A stretch of 23,136 nucleotides of DNA from JBFGCT01 sp041581055 (GTDB lineage Bacteria; Actinomycetota; Acidimicrobiia; Acidimicrobiales; Ilumatobacteraceae), in contig JBFGCT010000050.1 of assembly GCA_041581055.1 (NCBI GenBank), positions 1 through 23,136 on the forward strand. Direction: 5' to 3'. Both the position numbers and the translations under genes were made by a program. The notes beneath the pieces are model-generated. The model saw nothing but the letters and a program-made list of their open reading frames with translations, was not told the DNA's origin and ran no database searches. Shown here piece by piece: positions 6,335-14,500 of the stretch; the first letter of the stretch is position 1, and every line of letters begins with the position of its first letter.

Positions 6335-7078
6335 GTGAACGACTCGAACCGCTGCCCGGCGATCGTCGCCGGCTGGTACCCCGACCCGTCCGGGCGATTC
6401 GAGCTGCGCTATCACAACGGCCGATCCTGGACCGCCGACGTCAGCGCCGACGGCGCGCGCTACGTCGACCCGTTGGGAACCTCACCGCCCGCTCGGGCGG
6501 CGACGGCCGGGACCGGCCGCAACGGGCCGGCGGTCGCCGCGATGGTGCTCGGCATCGTGTCGATCGGCATCGGGTGGCTGCCGTTCGTGGTGGCGCTCGG
6601 CATCGTGGCCTCGGTGCTGGCGATCGTGTTCGGCGTCGTCGGCCGCTCGCGGGCCAGGCGCACCGGCGCCGGGGCGGGGTACGCGCTCGCCGGCCTGATC
6701 ACCGGGCTCGTCGGCGCGCTCGTCTGCGTCGGCGGGGTGCTGTTCACGATCGCCTTCGTGCGCGAGCTCGATCGGTACTCCAACCCGGCGCCGAACACCG
6801 TCGAGATCGACCGCTGCACGACATCGGGCGCCGAGACGACCGCCGCGGGGCGGATCACGAACCTCGGCGATGAACCAGCCGACTTCTCGATCCGGATCCA
6901 CTTCGTGCGGCCCGGCACCGACAACCCGGACCGTCGGGCCCGCGTTCCCGTCGACGGCGTCCCGGCCGGAGCGACGGCCCCGTTCAGCGTGACGCGCCCG
7001 GTGTCACTCGACGAGGTCGACTGCCTCGTCGCGCGGGTCGACGGGCCGCTGCCGTTCGGCGTCGAGGTCGAGAACTGA
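6335..7078 (+). CDS. DUF2510 / DUF4190-like membrane protein
   Basis: A protein of 247 residues. Residues 12-36 (AGWYPDPSGRFELRYHNGRSWTADV) are a clear DUF2510 motif, a short cytosolic module common in actinobacterial membrane proteins. It is followed by a Gly/Ala-rich linker and two or three helices (about 67-103 and 116-143) separated by a basic loop (GRSRARRTGAG), in the DUF4190 manner. The C-terminal 100 residues, probably extracytoplasmic, contain an Ig-like or FxLYD-like beta-sandwich with two cysteines (about residues 165 and 230). The function is unknown. The start is set by the -10 box at 6321. The last 75 nt overlap the end of the convergent ABC transporter gene. Confidence 0.82.
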   Translation: MNDSNRCPAIVAGWYPDPSGRFELRYHNGRSWTADVSADGARYVDPLGTSPPARAATAGTGRNGPAVAAMVLGIVSIGIGWLPFVVALGIVASVLAIVFGVVGRSRARRTGAGAGYALAGLITGLVGALVCVGGVLFTIAFVRELDRYSNPAPNTVEIDRCTTSGAETTAAGRITNLGDEPADFSIRIHFVRPGTDNPDRRARVPVDGVPAGATAPFSVTRPVSLDEVDCLVARVDGPLPFGVEVEN

Positions 7079-8911
7079 GCCGTTCGTGGCGATCGTCGTC
7101 GACGAGACCCACGCGTCGTACAGCCGCCGGTAGACGCCGTCGCGGGCGACGAGCTCGTCGTGCCGCCCGTCCTCGACGACCACGCCGGAGTCGAGCACGA
7201 TCACCCGATCGGCGCGCGCCGCCGTCGACAGCCGGTGGGCGATCGCGATCGTCGTCCGCGTCGCGGCCAGCGCGTCGAGGGCGCGGCCGATTCGCACCTC
7301 GGTTTGCGCGTCGACCGACGAGGTCGCCTCGTCGAGGATCAGCACGTCGGGGTCGGCGATGCCCGCCCGCAACAGCGCGACCAGCTGCCGCTCGCCGGCC
7401 GACAGGCGCTCCCCCCGCTCGCCCACCCTCGTGTCGAGGCCGTCGGCGAGCCCTTCCACCCAGTCGCGCACGCGGAGGTCGTCGACGACGCGCTCGACGT
7501 CCGCCGCCGTCGCCCCGTCCCGGGCGAACGCGATGTTGGCGGCGATCGTGGCGTCGAAGAGAAAGGGCTCCTGTGACACGACGGTGAGGCGGCGGCGCAG
7601 TTCCCCGTTGTCGACGCACGTCAGCGGCACCCCGCCGAGGTCGATCTCGCCGACCGTGGGATCGGCGAACCGGGCGATCAACCGGCCGAGCGTGGTCTTG
7701 CCCGAGCCGGTCGCCCCGACGAGGGCGACGTTCTGACCGGACGGGATGGAGAGGTCGACGTGCTTGAGGACCAGGTCGTCGGCGCCGACCCGGTCCCGGC
7801 TGCGATACGAGAAGGACACGTCGCGGACGTCGATCGCCAGCTTGCCAGCGGGTAGCGGCACAGGGTCGCTCGCCGGCGGCGGGCCGACGGGCATGTCGAG
7901 GACGGCGAGCACCCGGCGCAGCCCGGCGACCGCCGACTGGGTCTGGTCGAGCACCTCGACGAACTCGGCGATCGGCTCGAGGAAGCGATAGGTCAGGAAC
8001 ACGAACCCGACGAGCGCGCCGGCGGTGAGCCCGGTCGCCGGACCCTGCCACACGCCGACGCCGATCACCGCGCTGATCGTGAACACCGAGAACACCTCGC
8101 CCGACGGGAACAGGACCGCGCCGAGCAGCGCCGCCTTGATCTGCGCCGTGGCTTTGCGCTCGGCCGCTTCGCTGACCTCGGCGCGCAGCGTCTCGCCGGC
8201 CCCGTAGGCGCGGATCGTGTTCGCCCCCGAGACCACCTCGGCGACCGCCCCGAGCATCTCGCCATTGCGCGCCCTGGCCAGGTCGTACGCCGCGACCAGG
8301 CGCGCCTGCACGGCGCGCAGCACGAAGGCCAGGGGCAAGGCGATGGCGAACGCGACCAGCGCCAGCACCCAGTTGTAGGCCAGCATCACGCCGCCGACGA
8401 TGATCATCAGCGTGCCGTCGAGCAGCCACGCCAGGCCACCCCATTGGAAGAAGCTGGCCAGCGTCTCGATGTCGGAGGTGACGCGGGCGACGAGGCCGCC
8501 GCGGCGCTCCTCGTTGTGGTCGGCCAGGCTGAGCCGTCCGATGTGCTCGATCAGCTCGACCCGCAGGTCGTAGAGCGCCTGCTCGCTGCGGGTGCCGAGG
8601 CGGAACGCGGCCTGCCGGAACGCCACCGCGGAGATGACGACGGCGGCGAGCGCGATGAGCGAGAGCCGCACAACGAAGCCCACCCGCACGTCACCGCCGA
8701 CGATCCCCTTGTCGATCGCCTGCTGGAGCAGGATCGGCACGACGACCCGTCCGCCGGCGCCGACCGCGGCGAGCAGCCACGTCACCCCGAGGCCCGCCCG
8801 CAACACCGGCGCCACCTCCAGCCCGCGCCCGATCGTGCGGACCGCCGAGTCCTGGCTCGCCGCGGTCAGCGTCCCGGTGCGGGCGAGGATCGTCGGGTCG
8901 ACCGTGCTCAT
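7004..8911 (-). CDS. ABC exporter half-transporter with the catalytically complete NBD (second of a pair)
   Basis: A protein of 635 residues. The type IV (exporter) transmembrane domain spans about residues 35-330 with six helices, and the nucleotide-binding domain spans about 355-600. Walker A GATGSGKT is at 399-406, the Q-loop SQEPF near 446, the signature is LSAGE (503-507, altered from LSGGQ), Walker B LILDE is at 524-528 with catalytic Glu528, and the H-loop is His559. Its stop lies inside the convergent DUF2510 gene, giving a 75-nt overlap, and the last ~30 residues are an unstructured-looking tail. It starts at the ATG of an ATGA overlap with the upstream half-transporter, so the two are translated together and should form a heterodimer. 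The cargo (drug, lipid or peptide) cannot be told from sequence. Confidence 0.93.
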   Translation of the reverse strand: MSTVDPTILARTGTLTAASQDSAVRTIGRGLEVAPVLRAGLGVTWLLAAVGAGGRVVVPILLQQAIDKGIVGGDVRVGFVVRLSLIALAAVVISAVAFRQAAFRLGTRSEQALYDLRVELIEHIGRLSLADHNEERRGGLVARVTSDIETLASFFQWGGLAWLLDGTLMIIVGGVMLAYNWVLALVAFAIALPLAFVLRAVQARLVAAYDLARARNGEMLGAVAEVVSGANTIRAYGAGETLRAEVSEAAERKATAQIKAALLGAVLFPSGEVFSVFTISAVIGVGVWQGPATGLTAGALVGFVFLTYRFLEPIAEFVEVLDQTQSAVAGLRRVLAVLDMPVGPPPASDPVPLPAGKLAIDVRDVSFSYRSRDRVGADDLVLKHVDLSIPSGQNVALVGATGSGKTTLGRLIARFADPTVGEIDLGGVPLTCVDNGELRRRLTVVSQEPFLFDATIAANIAFARDGATAADVERVVDDLRVRDWVEGLADGLDTRVGERGERLSAGERQLVALLRAGIADPDVLILDEATSSVDAQTEVRIGRALDALAATRTTIAIAHRLSTAARADRVIVLDSGVVVEDGRHDELVARDGVYRRLYDAWVSSTTIATNGSVLDLDAERQRPVDPRDEAVDLVE

Positions 8912-10710
8912 CGGACCGCCTCCGGGGCCCGTCCGGCCGGGGAGCGCGCACGATCGGCCTCGAACGCCTCGACCAGCTTGCGGTAGGCGGGAACCGTGTC
9001 CATCAGCTCGTCGTGGGTGCCGTGCGCCGCGGCCCGGCCGTCGACGAAGAAGACCACGTCGTCGGCCAGCGCGATCGTCGACGGGCGCGAGGCGACGATC
9101 ACGACCGTCGTCTCGGCGAACGCCGAGCGCAGGTTGTCGAGCACCGTGGCCTCGGTCGCCGGGTCGAGCGCCGATGTCGTGTCGTCGAGCAGCAGCAACG
9201 CCGGGCGCCGCACGAGCGCCCGCGCCAGCGCGACCCGTTGCCGCTGGCCCCCGCTCAGGCTGACGCCGCGCTCGCCGACGATCGTGTCGAGCTGCCGCGG
9301 GAGCAGGCGGACGAAGTCGTCGCCGGCGGCGAGGCGCAGCGCCTCCCACAGCTCAGCGTCGGGCGCCCGCCGCCCGAACTCGATGTTGGCCCGCACGTCG
9401 CCGGCGAGGAGGAACGCCTCTTGAAGTACGACACAGCGCTCGCCGGCGGCCAACTCGATGTGGCCGATCGTCGGTTGCGCCAGGCCGGCGAGCAGGTTGA
9501 CGACCGTGCTCTTCCCGCCGCCCGTCGGGCCGACGAGCGCGGTGATCGTCCCGGTCGGGATCGTCAGCTCGATGTCGCGCACCGCGGCTTGGTCGCTGTC
9601 GTCATGGAAGAACGAGACGCCGTGCAGCGCGGCGCCGACGCCGGGCGGCGCGTCGACGATCGCGGCGACCGGGTCCGGCTCGAGCGGCTCGTTGACGACC
9701 TCCTGGATGCGCTGCCACGCGGCCATCGACCGCGGCAGTTCGGACAGGGCGTACCCGATCAGGCGCAGCGGCAGCACGAGCAGCGTGAACAGGAAGATCA
9801 CGCTCGACAGCTCGCCGATCGTCATGTTGCCCGAGTCGATGCGGACGAAGCCGAGCACGACGATGCCGATGTTCGTCATCGTCGGGATCAGCTCGAGCAG
9901 CGCCTCGAACCAACTGCGCAGCTCGATCGCCCGCACCCGGGACGCCCGCACGCGGTCGGCGAGCTCGCCGAGCCGCGCCGCCTCGCGCTCCTCGGCGCCG
10001 TACGCCTTGACGAGCTGCACGCCTTCGAAGCTCTCGTGGACCGCCGCCGAGAACTCGCCGAGTTGCCGCTGCGCCCGCGTGAAGTGGCCGGAGACCACCC
10101 GTTCGTAGACGACGTTGGTTCCGATCAGAATCGGGAACACCAAGATCGCCAAAACACCGAGCGGCACGTCGATCAGGAACAGCCACACGGTTGTGATCAC
10201 GATCATGATCACCGTGCTCGTGGCGAACGGGATCGGCGCGAGGACGCTCACCGTCGTCTCGGTGTCGACGCCCGCCCGGGCGACGAGGTCGCCGTCCGCC
10301 CGCCGCCGGTGCCACGTCACCGGTTGCCTGACGAGTTGGTCGAGCACCTGGTTCGTGTAGGTCTGCGCGACGCGCCACATCGCCATCGAGGCGAAACCGC
10401 GGCGGACGACGACAGCCGCCGCGCGGACGAGCCCGATGCCGACGATGATCGCGACGCCGGTGAGCACGGTGCCGAGCGCCACCGATCCCTCGTCGAAGCG
10501 GGGCACGATCACCTCGTCGATCACCCAGCGGATGGCGAAGCTCGACGCCACCGTCGCCACCGCGAACCCGGCGGCGCCGAGCACGGCGAGCAGGAACAGG
10601 CGGAGGTGGAGGCCGACCATCGAGCGCACCAGATGCCAGTTCCGCCGGGCGCGCGCGAGTGAGCTCAGCGCCGGCTCGGATGCCGCGTCGGCCTCGGCGC
10701 CGGGATCCAC
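8908..10710 (-). CDS. ABC exporter half-transporter with degenerate NBD (first of a pair)
   Basis: A protein of 600 residues with the same exporter architecture: transmembrane domain about 35-335, nucleotide-binding domain about 360-575. Walker A GPTGGGKS (394-401) and the signature LSGGQ (485-489) are canonical. Walker B is LLLLDD, with Asp510 in place of the catalytic Glu, and the H-loop His is replaced by Ser541. With the altered LSAGE signature of the partner, these changes fall on the same composite ATP site, leaving one complete and one degenerate site as in TM287/288-type heterodimers. Starts at GTG 10710 with TAGAAA 7 bases upstream. It ends by overlapping the partner start by 4 bases. 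Confidence 0.93.
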   Translation of the reverse strand: MDPGAEADAASEPALSSLARARRNWHLVRSMVGLHLRLFLLAVLGAAGFAVATVASSFAIRWVIDEVIVPRFDEGSVALGTVLTGVAIIVGIGLVRAAAVVVRRGFASMAMWRVAQTYTNQVLDQLVRQPVTWHRRRADGDLVARAGVDTETTVSVLAPIPFATSTVIMIVITTVWLFLIDVPLGVLAILVFPILIGTNVVYERVVSGHFTRAQRQLGEFSAAVHESFEGVQLVKAYGAEEREAARLGELADRVRASRVRAIELRSWFEALLELIPTMTNIGIVVLGFVRIDSGNMTIGELSSVIFLFTLLVLPLRLIGYALSELPRSMAAWQRIQEVVNEPLEPDPVAAIVDAPPGVGAALHGVSFFHDDSDQAAVRDIELTIPTGTITALVGPTGGGKSTVVNLLAGLAQPTIGHIELAAGERCVVLQEAFLLAGDVRANIEFGRRAPDAELWEALRLAAGDDFVRLLPRQLDTIVGERGVSLSGGQRQRVALARALVRRPALLLLDDTTSALDPATEATVLDNLRSAFAETTVVIVASRPSTIALADDVVFFVDGRAAAHGTHDELMDTVPAYRKLVEAFEADRARSPAGRAPEAVR

Positions 10711-10717
10711 GACCGCG

Positions 10718-10723
10718 TTTCTA
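10718..10723 (-). promoter_or_regulatory. -10 box (TAGAAA) for the ABC exporter operon
   Basis: TAGAAA on the minus strand, 7 bases before the GTG at 10710. It departs from the TANNNT pattern at the last base. Confidence 0.4.
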
Positions 10724-10740
10724 CCAGCGGCGCGCCGCCA

Positions 10741-10746
10741 TAGCGT
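10741..10746 (+). promoter_or_regulatory. -10 box (TAGCGT) for the gene at 10755
   Basis: TAGCGT, 8 bases before the GTG at 10755. Only 44 bp separate the two divergent start codons. Confidence 0.55.
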
Positions 10747-10754
10747 CTGAGGTT

Positions 10755-11303
10755 GTGGTCACACCCGCCGATGCCGGCATGATGTCGACGGACGATCCGC
10801 TCGAGCCCCGGCTGCCATGGCGCGGCGCGCTGGTCGGCCTGCTGATGGCCGTCTTCGTCGCGTTCTGGACCTGGGCGCTGTTCTTCGCCTCAAAGGAGGC
10901 GATCAACAAGATCGAAGACCGCGCCTGGGCGGCGCGGGCCGAGGAGGTCTGCGCGCCGGTCAAGGCCGAGCTGCGCGAGCTCGACCTCTTGGCGTCACCC
11001 GACCTGGCGGTGAGGGCGGACCTGGTCGTGCGTTCGACCGACCTCCTGTCGGCGATGCTCGACGACGTCGTCGCCGTCGAGCCCGCCGACGCGAAGGGCC
11101 GGGCGATCGTGCCCGACTGGGAGCGCGACTACCGCGCCCTGCTCGCCGACCGCTACGCGTACGCGGCGCAGCTGCGCGACGGCGTGGACGGCCCGTTCAC
11201 CGAGACGGCGGTCGACGGGCTGCCGATCACCGAGCGGATCGAGACGTTCGCCGGCGACAACGAGATGCCGAGCTGCGCTCCGCCCCGCGGCTCGGTGCTC
11301 TGA
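10755..11303 (+). CDS. Small single-pass membrane protein of unknown function
   Basis: A protein of 182 residues. A short cytosolic N-terminus (MVTPADAGMMSTDDPLEPRLPW) is followed by one helix (about 26-46, LVGLLMAVFVAFWTWALFFA) and a mostly helical extracytoplasmic domain of about 130 residues. Two cysteines in that domain (EEVCAPV and the C-terminal MPSCAPP) could form a disulfide. The domain begins with an amphipathic, charge-rich helix and contains DWERDYRALLADRYAYAAQLRDG. I do not recognise a named family. The GTG start follows from the -10 box at 10741. An in-frame open stretch further upstream crosses the promoter and is not used. It converges on the acyltransferase gene, with 4 bases between the stops. 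Confidence 0.75.
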   Translation: MVTPADAGMMSTDDPLEPRLPWRGALVGLLMAVFVAFWTWALFFASKEAINKIEDRAWAARAEEVCAPVKAELRELDLLASPDLAVRADLVVRSTDLLSAMLDDVVAVEPADAKGRAIVPDWERDYRALLADRYAYAAQLRDGVDGPFTETAVDGLPITERIETFAGDNEMPSCAPPRGSVL

Positions 11304-11307
11304 CCCG

Positions 11308-11952
11308 TCAGGCCAGGCGCTTGAGGACCTTGGCCGGCGCGCCGGCGGCCACGCAGTAGTCGGGAAGCTCGCCGACGACGACGCTGTTCGCGCCGACGAC
11401 CACGTGCCGGCCGATCGTGGCGCCCGGCAGGACGACGCTCCCGTGACCGAGCCACGACCCGTCCCCGATGGTCACCGGTCGCTCCGCCATCAGCTGCCGG
11501 GAGATCGGGAGGTCGAGCCGGTCGTAGCCGTGGTTCTGGTCGGTGATGTACACGTGGTGGCCGGTCCACACGTCGTCGCCGATCCGGATCTCCAGGTGCC
11601 CGACGATGCCGCTGCCCTTGCCGATGAGGCAGCGGTCGCCGACCGCGACCACCGGGTCGGTCACCATCAGTTGGCCCGGCGCCATGCCGGCCGACAATGT
11701 GATCTGCGGGCCGAACATCGTGCCGGCGCCGATGTGGATGTACCGCTCGTTGAACAGCGCGGTAGGCGGGAAGCAGATCACGCTGTTCTCCCCGAACGCC
11801 CCGAAGCGCCGGCCGCGCCTGCTGTCCGGGCCGATCGCGCCGACCTCGATCGCCGCCTCCCAGCCGAGGTGTGCCAACTCGCCGGCCGCCCGCTTCGCGG
11901 CCGACAACACGCGCTGCCGCCTCGTGTCCGGCGCGGGCGTTCGATCGAGCAC
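11308..11952 (-). CDS. Hexapeptide-repeat (left-handed beta-helix) acyltransferase
   Basis: A cytosolic protein of 214 residues. A basic helical N-terminus (about 1-40) precedes hexapeptide repeats of the [LIV]-G-x4 type from about residue 70. Examples are YIHIGAGTMFGPQ, VAVGDRCLIGKGSGIVG and the C-terminal coil VTIGDGSWLGHGSVVLPGATIGRHVVVGANSVVVGELP, ending in the xAT signature DYCVAAGAPAKVLKRL. The catalytic His is probably in YITDQNHGYDR, as in maltose/galactoside O-acetyltransferases. The acceptor is unknown, and a cell-envelope glycan or lipid is plausible. Starts at GTG 11952, 8 bases after TAGCGT. It diverges from the esterase operon with 38 bp between. Confidence 0.88.
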   Translation of the reverse strand: MLDRTPAPDTRRQRVLSAAKRAAGELAHLGWEAAIEVGAIGPDSRRGRRFGAFGENSVICFPPTALFNERYIHIGAGTMFGPQITLSAGMAPGQLMVTDPVVAVGDRCLIGKGSGIVGHLEIRIGDDVWTGHHVYITDQNHGYDRLDLPISRQLMAERPVTIGDGSWLGHGSVVLPGATIGRHVVVGANSVVVGELPDYCVAAGAPAKVLKRLA

Positions 11953-11960
11953 GGCCGCCG

Positions 11961-11966
11961 ACGCTA
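11961..11966 (-). promoter_or_regulatory. -10 box (TAGCGT) for the acyltransferase gene
   Basis: TAGCGT on the minus strand, 8 bases before the GTG at 11952. Confidence 0.55.
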
Positions 11967-11978
11967 GTTCCTCTCCCC

Positions 11979-11984
11979 TACGTT
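11979..11984 (+). promoter_or_regulatory. -10 box (TACGTT) for the esterase-peptidase-panC operon
   Basis: TACGTT, 6 bases before the ATG at 11991. This would be the only visible promoter for the three coupled genes through panC. The divergent -10 box is 12 bp away, so the two promoters overlap. Confidence 0.55.
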
Positions 11985-11990
11985 GTACCG

Positions 11991-13448
11991 ATGAACGACG
12001 CGCGCCCGCTGACCGTCTCCTGCCCCGCCGGCACGCTGACCGGGCTCGACCGCGGGGCGACCGCCGTGTTCAAGGGCGTCCGCTTCGCCACCGCGGACCG
12101 GTTCGCCCCGCCGCGCGACGTGACGACGTGGGACGGCGAGTTCGACGCCACCGCGTACCGCGCCCAGGCGCCGCAGCTGCACGGCGCGCTCGAACAGATG
12201 CTGGGCGCGACGTCGTTGCCGAGCGACGAGGACTGCCTGCACCTCAACGTGTACACGCCGGCCTGCGACGGGCGACGCCGGCCGGTGCTCGTGTGGATCC
12301 ACGGCGGGGCCTACCTCACCGGCGGCGGGGCGATGCCCTGGTACGACGGCAGCCGGCTGGCCGAGGCCGGCGACGTGGTCGTCGTCACGATCAACTATCG
12401 GCTCGGAGCGCTCGGATTCCTCGGCGCCCGCAACTCGGGCACGCTGGACCAGGTTTCCGCCCTTCGATGGGTGGCGCGGAACATCGAGTCGTTCGGCGGC
12501 GACCCCGGAGACGTCACCGCGTTCGGCGAATCGGCGGGCGGGTCGGCGCTGATCGCGTTGATGGCGGCGCCGTCGGCCGCCGAGCTGTTCCACCGGGCGT
12601 TCGCCATGAGCGCCTCGATCCTCCAACTTCGGCACCTGGAGGAGGCCGTGCGGTACGAGGCCGAGATGCTCGAGCACGCCGGCCGGTCGTCGGTCGAGGA
12701 GCTGCGCGCCCTGCCGCTCGACGAGTTGCTGGACGCGCAGGCGACGATCATCGTCGGCGCGTCCGCCGACCTCAAGTGCTTCGCGCCGACCGACGGCACC
12801 GCCGACATCCCGGGCCGCATGCTCGACGTCGCCGGCCGCGACCCCCGGCCGCTCGTGCTCGGCACGACGCGCGACGAGATGAACCTGTTCACCGTGTTCG
12901 ACCCCTCGCGCCGCGGGTTCGACGACGGGCGCATGCGCCGGGAGTTCGAGGCCCGCTTCGGCTCGTCCGCCGGCGTGGCGATCGAGCGCTACCGGGAGCA
13001 TCGACCGGAGCTCGACGCGAACCAGCTCACCGCGGCGATGCAGACCGACGAGGTGTTCCGCTGGCCCGCCCAGCGGCTCGCCTCGGCACGGGCGCGGGAG
13101 GGCGCGGCGACGTGGATGTACCAGTTCGACTGGGAGACGCCGGTCTTCGGAGGCGGGCTCCGCGCGTGCCACGGGGTCGACATCCCCTTCGCCTTCGACA
13201 ACCTCCACCGGCCGGGCGTCGAGCTGCTCACCGGCGCCGGCGACGACCGACAGGTGGTGGCCGACCGGTTCTCCCGCGCCGTGCTGGCCTTCGCCCGCGG
13301 CGCCGATCCCGGCTGGCCGGCCTACGACACCACGAGCCGCGCCACGCAACGGATCGGCCCGAACCCCGAGCTGGTCAAGGACCCGGCGCCGGCGCTGCGC
13401 GAGCTGTGGGAGCGACGCGCCGCGCGATCGGCCAAACTCGGCGCATGA
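11991..13448 (+). CDS. Type-B carboxylesterase (alpha/beta hydrolase)
   Basis: A protein of 485 residues. It has the COesterase layout: EDCLHLNVYTP at about 80-90, oxyanion-hole HGGAY (104-108), nucleophile elbow GESAGG with Ser181, acid Glu296 (GTTRDEMNLF) and base His394 (CHGVDIPFAF), which together complete the Ser-Glu-His triad. There is no signal peptide, so it is cytosolic. It hydrolyses carboxylic esters or carbamates, and the natural substrate is unknown. TACGTT 6 bases upstream fixes the start. Its stop overlaps the start of the P1-family peptidase (ATGA at 13445-13448), so the two are translationally coupled. A shared role with the peptidase and panC is possible but not shown. Confidence 0.92.
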   Translation: MNDARPLTVSCPAGTLTGLDRGATAVFKGVRFATADRFAPPRDVTTWDGEFDATAYRAQAPQLHGALEQMLGATSLPSDEDCLHLNVYTPACDGRRRPVLVWIHGGAYLTGGGAMPWYDGSRLAEAGDVVVVTINYRLGALGFLGARNSGTLDQVSALRWVARNIESFGGDPGDVTAFGESAGGSALIALMAAPSAAELFHRAFAMSASILQLRHLEEAVRYEAEMLEHAGRSSVEELRALPLDELLDAQATIIVGASADLKCFAPTDGTADIPGRMLDVAGRDPRPLVLGTTRDEMNLFTVFDPSRRGFDDGRMRREFEARFGSSAGVAIERYREHRPELDANQLTAAMQTDEVFRWPAQRLASARAREGAATWMYQFDWETPVFGGGLRACHGVDIPFAFDNLHRPGVELLTGAGDDRQVVADRFSRAVLAFARGADPGWPAYDTTSRATQRIGPNPELVKDPAPALRELWERRAARSAKLGA

Positions 13449-14500
13449 GACCGGCGGGCGGATCGATCACCGACGTCCCCGGGATCCGCGTCGGCCATCA
13501 CGAGCGGGTCGGGAGGGGTTGGCAGACGGGCACGACGACCGTCCTCGCCCCCGGTGGAGCGACCCCCGGCGTCGACGTACGGGGCGGCGGCCCGGGCACG
13601 CGCGAGACCGACGCCCTCGCGCCGGCGAACCTCGTCGACACGATCCACGCGGTCTGCCTGACCGGTGGGAGCGCGTACGGTCTCGCCGCCGCCGACGGCG
13701 TCATGAGCTGGCTCGAGCGCGCCGGGCTGGGCGTGCCGGTCGGCCCCGACCCGGCCCACGTCGTCCCCGTCGTGCCGGCCGCAGTCATCTTCGACCTCGG
13801 GCGCGGCGGTCGCTTCGACCACCGGCCCGACGCCGCGTTCGGCGAGCGGTCCGCCCGTCGGGCCACGGCGCGGCAGGCCCGGTGGGGGTCGGTCGGGGCC
13901 GGGGCCGGGGCCATCGCCGGCGGGTTGCAGGGCGGGGTGGGCACCGCCAGCGCGATCGTCGCGGCGCCGGCGGCCGTCGGCGACGACCCGATCGAGATCG
14001 TCGTCGGGGCGCTCGCCGTCGTGAACGCCAACGGCGCCGTCATCGACCCCGCCAGCGGCCTCCCGTGGGAACGGGGCGGGCACGCGTTCAAGCGCCCGCC
14101 GGCGGCCGAGCGCCACGCGCTCCGCGCCGCCGTTGCCGCGGCGGGCGCGCCGGCGTCGAACACGACGATCGGCGTCGTCGCCACGTCGGCCCGGTTGGGC
14201 AAGGCCGAGGCGGGCAAGCTGGCGGAGGTCGCCCATGACGGGCTGGCGCGGGCGGTCCGCCCCGCCCACTCGATGGTCGACGGCGACACGATCTTCGCGA
14301 TGGCGACCGGCGCCGTCGAACTGCCCGGCGTCGCCGGGCGCCTGGGCGACGACCGGACGCGGGCCGCCGCGCTCAACGTTGTGCTCCGCGCCGCGGCCAC
14401 GTCGTTCGCTGAGGCGTGCACGCACGCCGTCATCGCCGCCCACGCGGTCGGCGAGGCGCCGGCGTACCGCGACCTGTGCCCGTCGGCGATGCCGTGCTGA
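13445..14500 (+). CDS. P1 family (DmpA/BapA-like, S58) aminopeptidase
   Basis: A protein of 351 residues of the Ntn-like P1 fold, made as a precursor that cleaves itself. It has ITDVPGIRVGHHE near the N-terminus (8-20), LTGGSAYGL at 72-80, the VGTASAIV region at about 165-172, and the self-cleavage site at Asn239-Thr240 (SNTTIGVVATSA), where Thr240 becomes the catalytic nucleophile; DmpA uses Ser. The family includes D/L-aminopeptidases and beta-peptidyl aminopeptidases that release N-terminal beta-alanine. No signal peptide is seen. ATG 13445 overlaps the esterase stop, and its own stop overlaps the panC start. That coupling suggests it feeds beta-alanine to PanC, which is an inference. Confidence 0.9.
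   Translation: MRPAGGSITDVPGIRVGHHERVGRGWQTGTTTVLAPGGATPGVDVRGGGPGTRETDALAPANLVDTIHAVCLTGGSAYGLAAADGVMSWLERAGLGVPVGPDPAHVVPVVPAAVIFDLGRGGRFDHRPDAAFGERSARRATARQARWGSVGAGAGAIAGGLQGGVGTASAIVAAPAAVGDDPIEIVVGALAVVNANGAVIDPASGLPWERGGHAFKRPPAAERHALRAAVAAAGAPASNTTIGVVATSARLGKAEAGKLAEVAHDGLARAVRPAHSMVDGDTIFAMATGAVELPGVAGRLGDDRTRAAALNVVLRAAATSFAEACTHAVIAAHAVGEAPAYRDLCPSAMPC

Noticed and set aside
9013..10662. A 549-codon plus-strand frame across the ABC exporter gene
   Set aside because: It is an antisense shadow. The composition is Arg/Asp/His-rich with no domain, and the minus strand encodes complete ABC motifs.
11543..13444. N-terminal extension of the P1-family peptidase frame upstream of 13445
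   Set aside because: It overlaps the acyltransferase and esterase genes in other frames and has a low-complexity composition. The family starts near ATG 13445.
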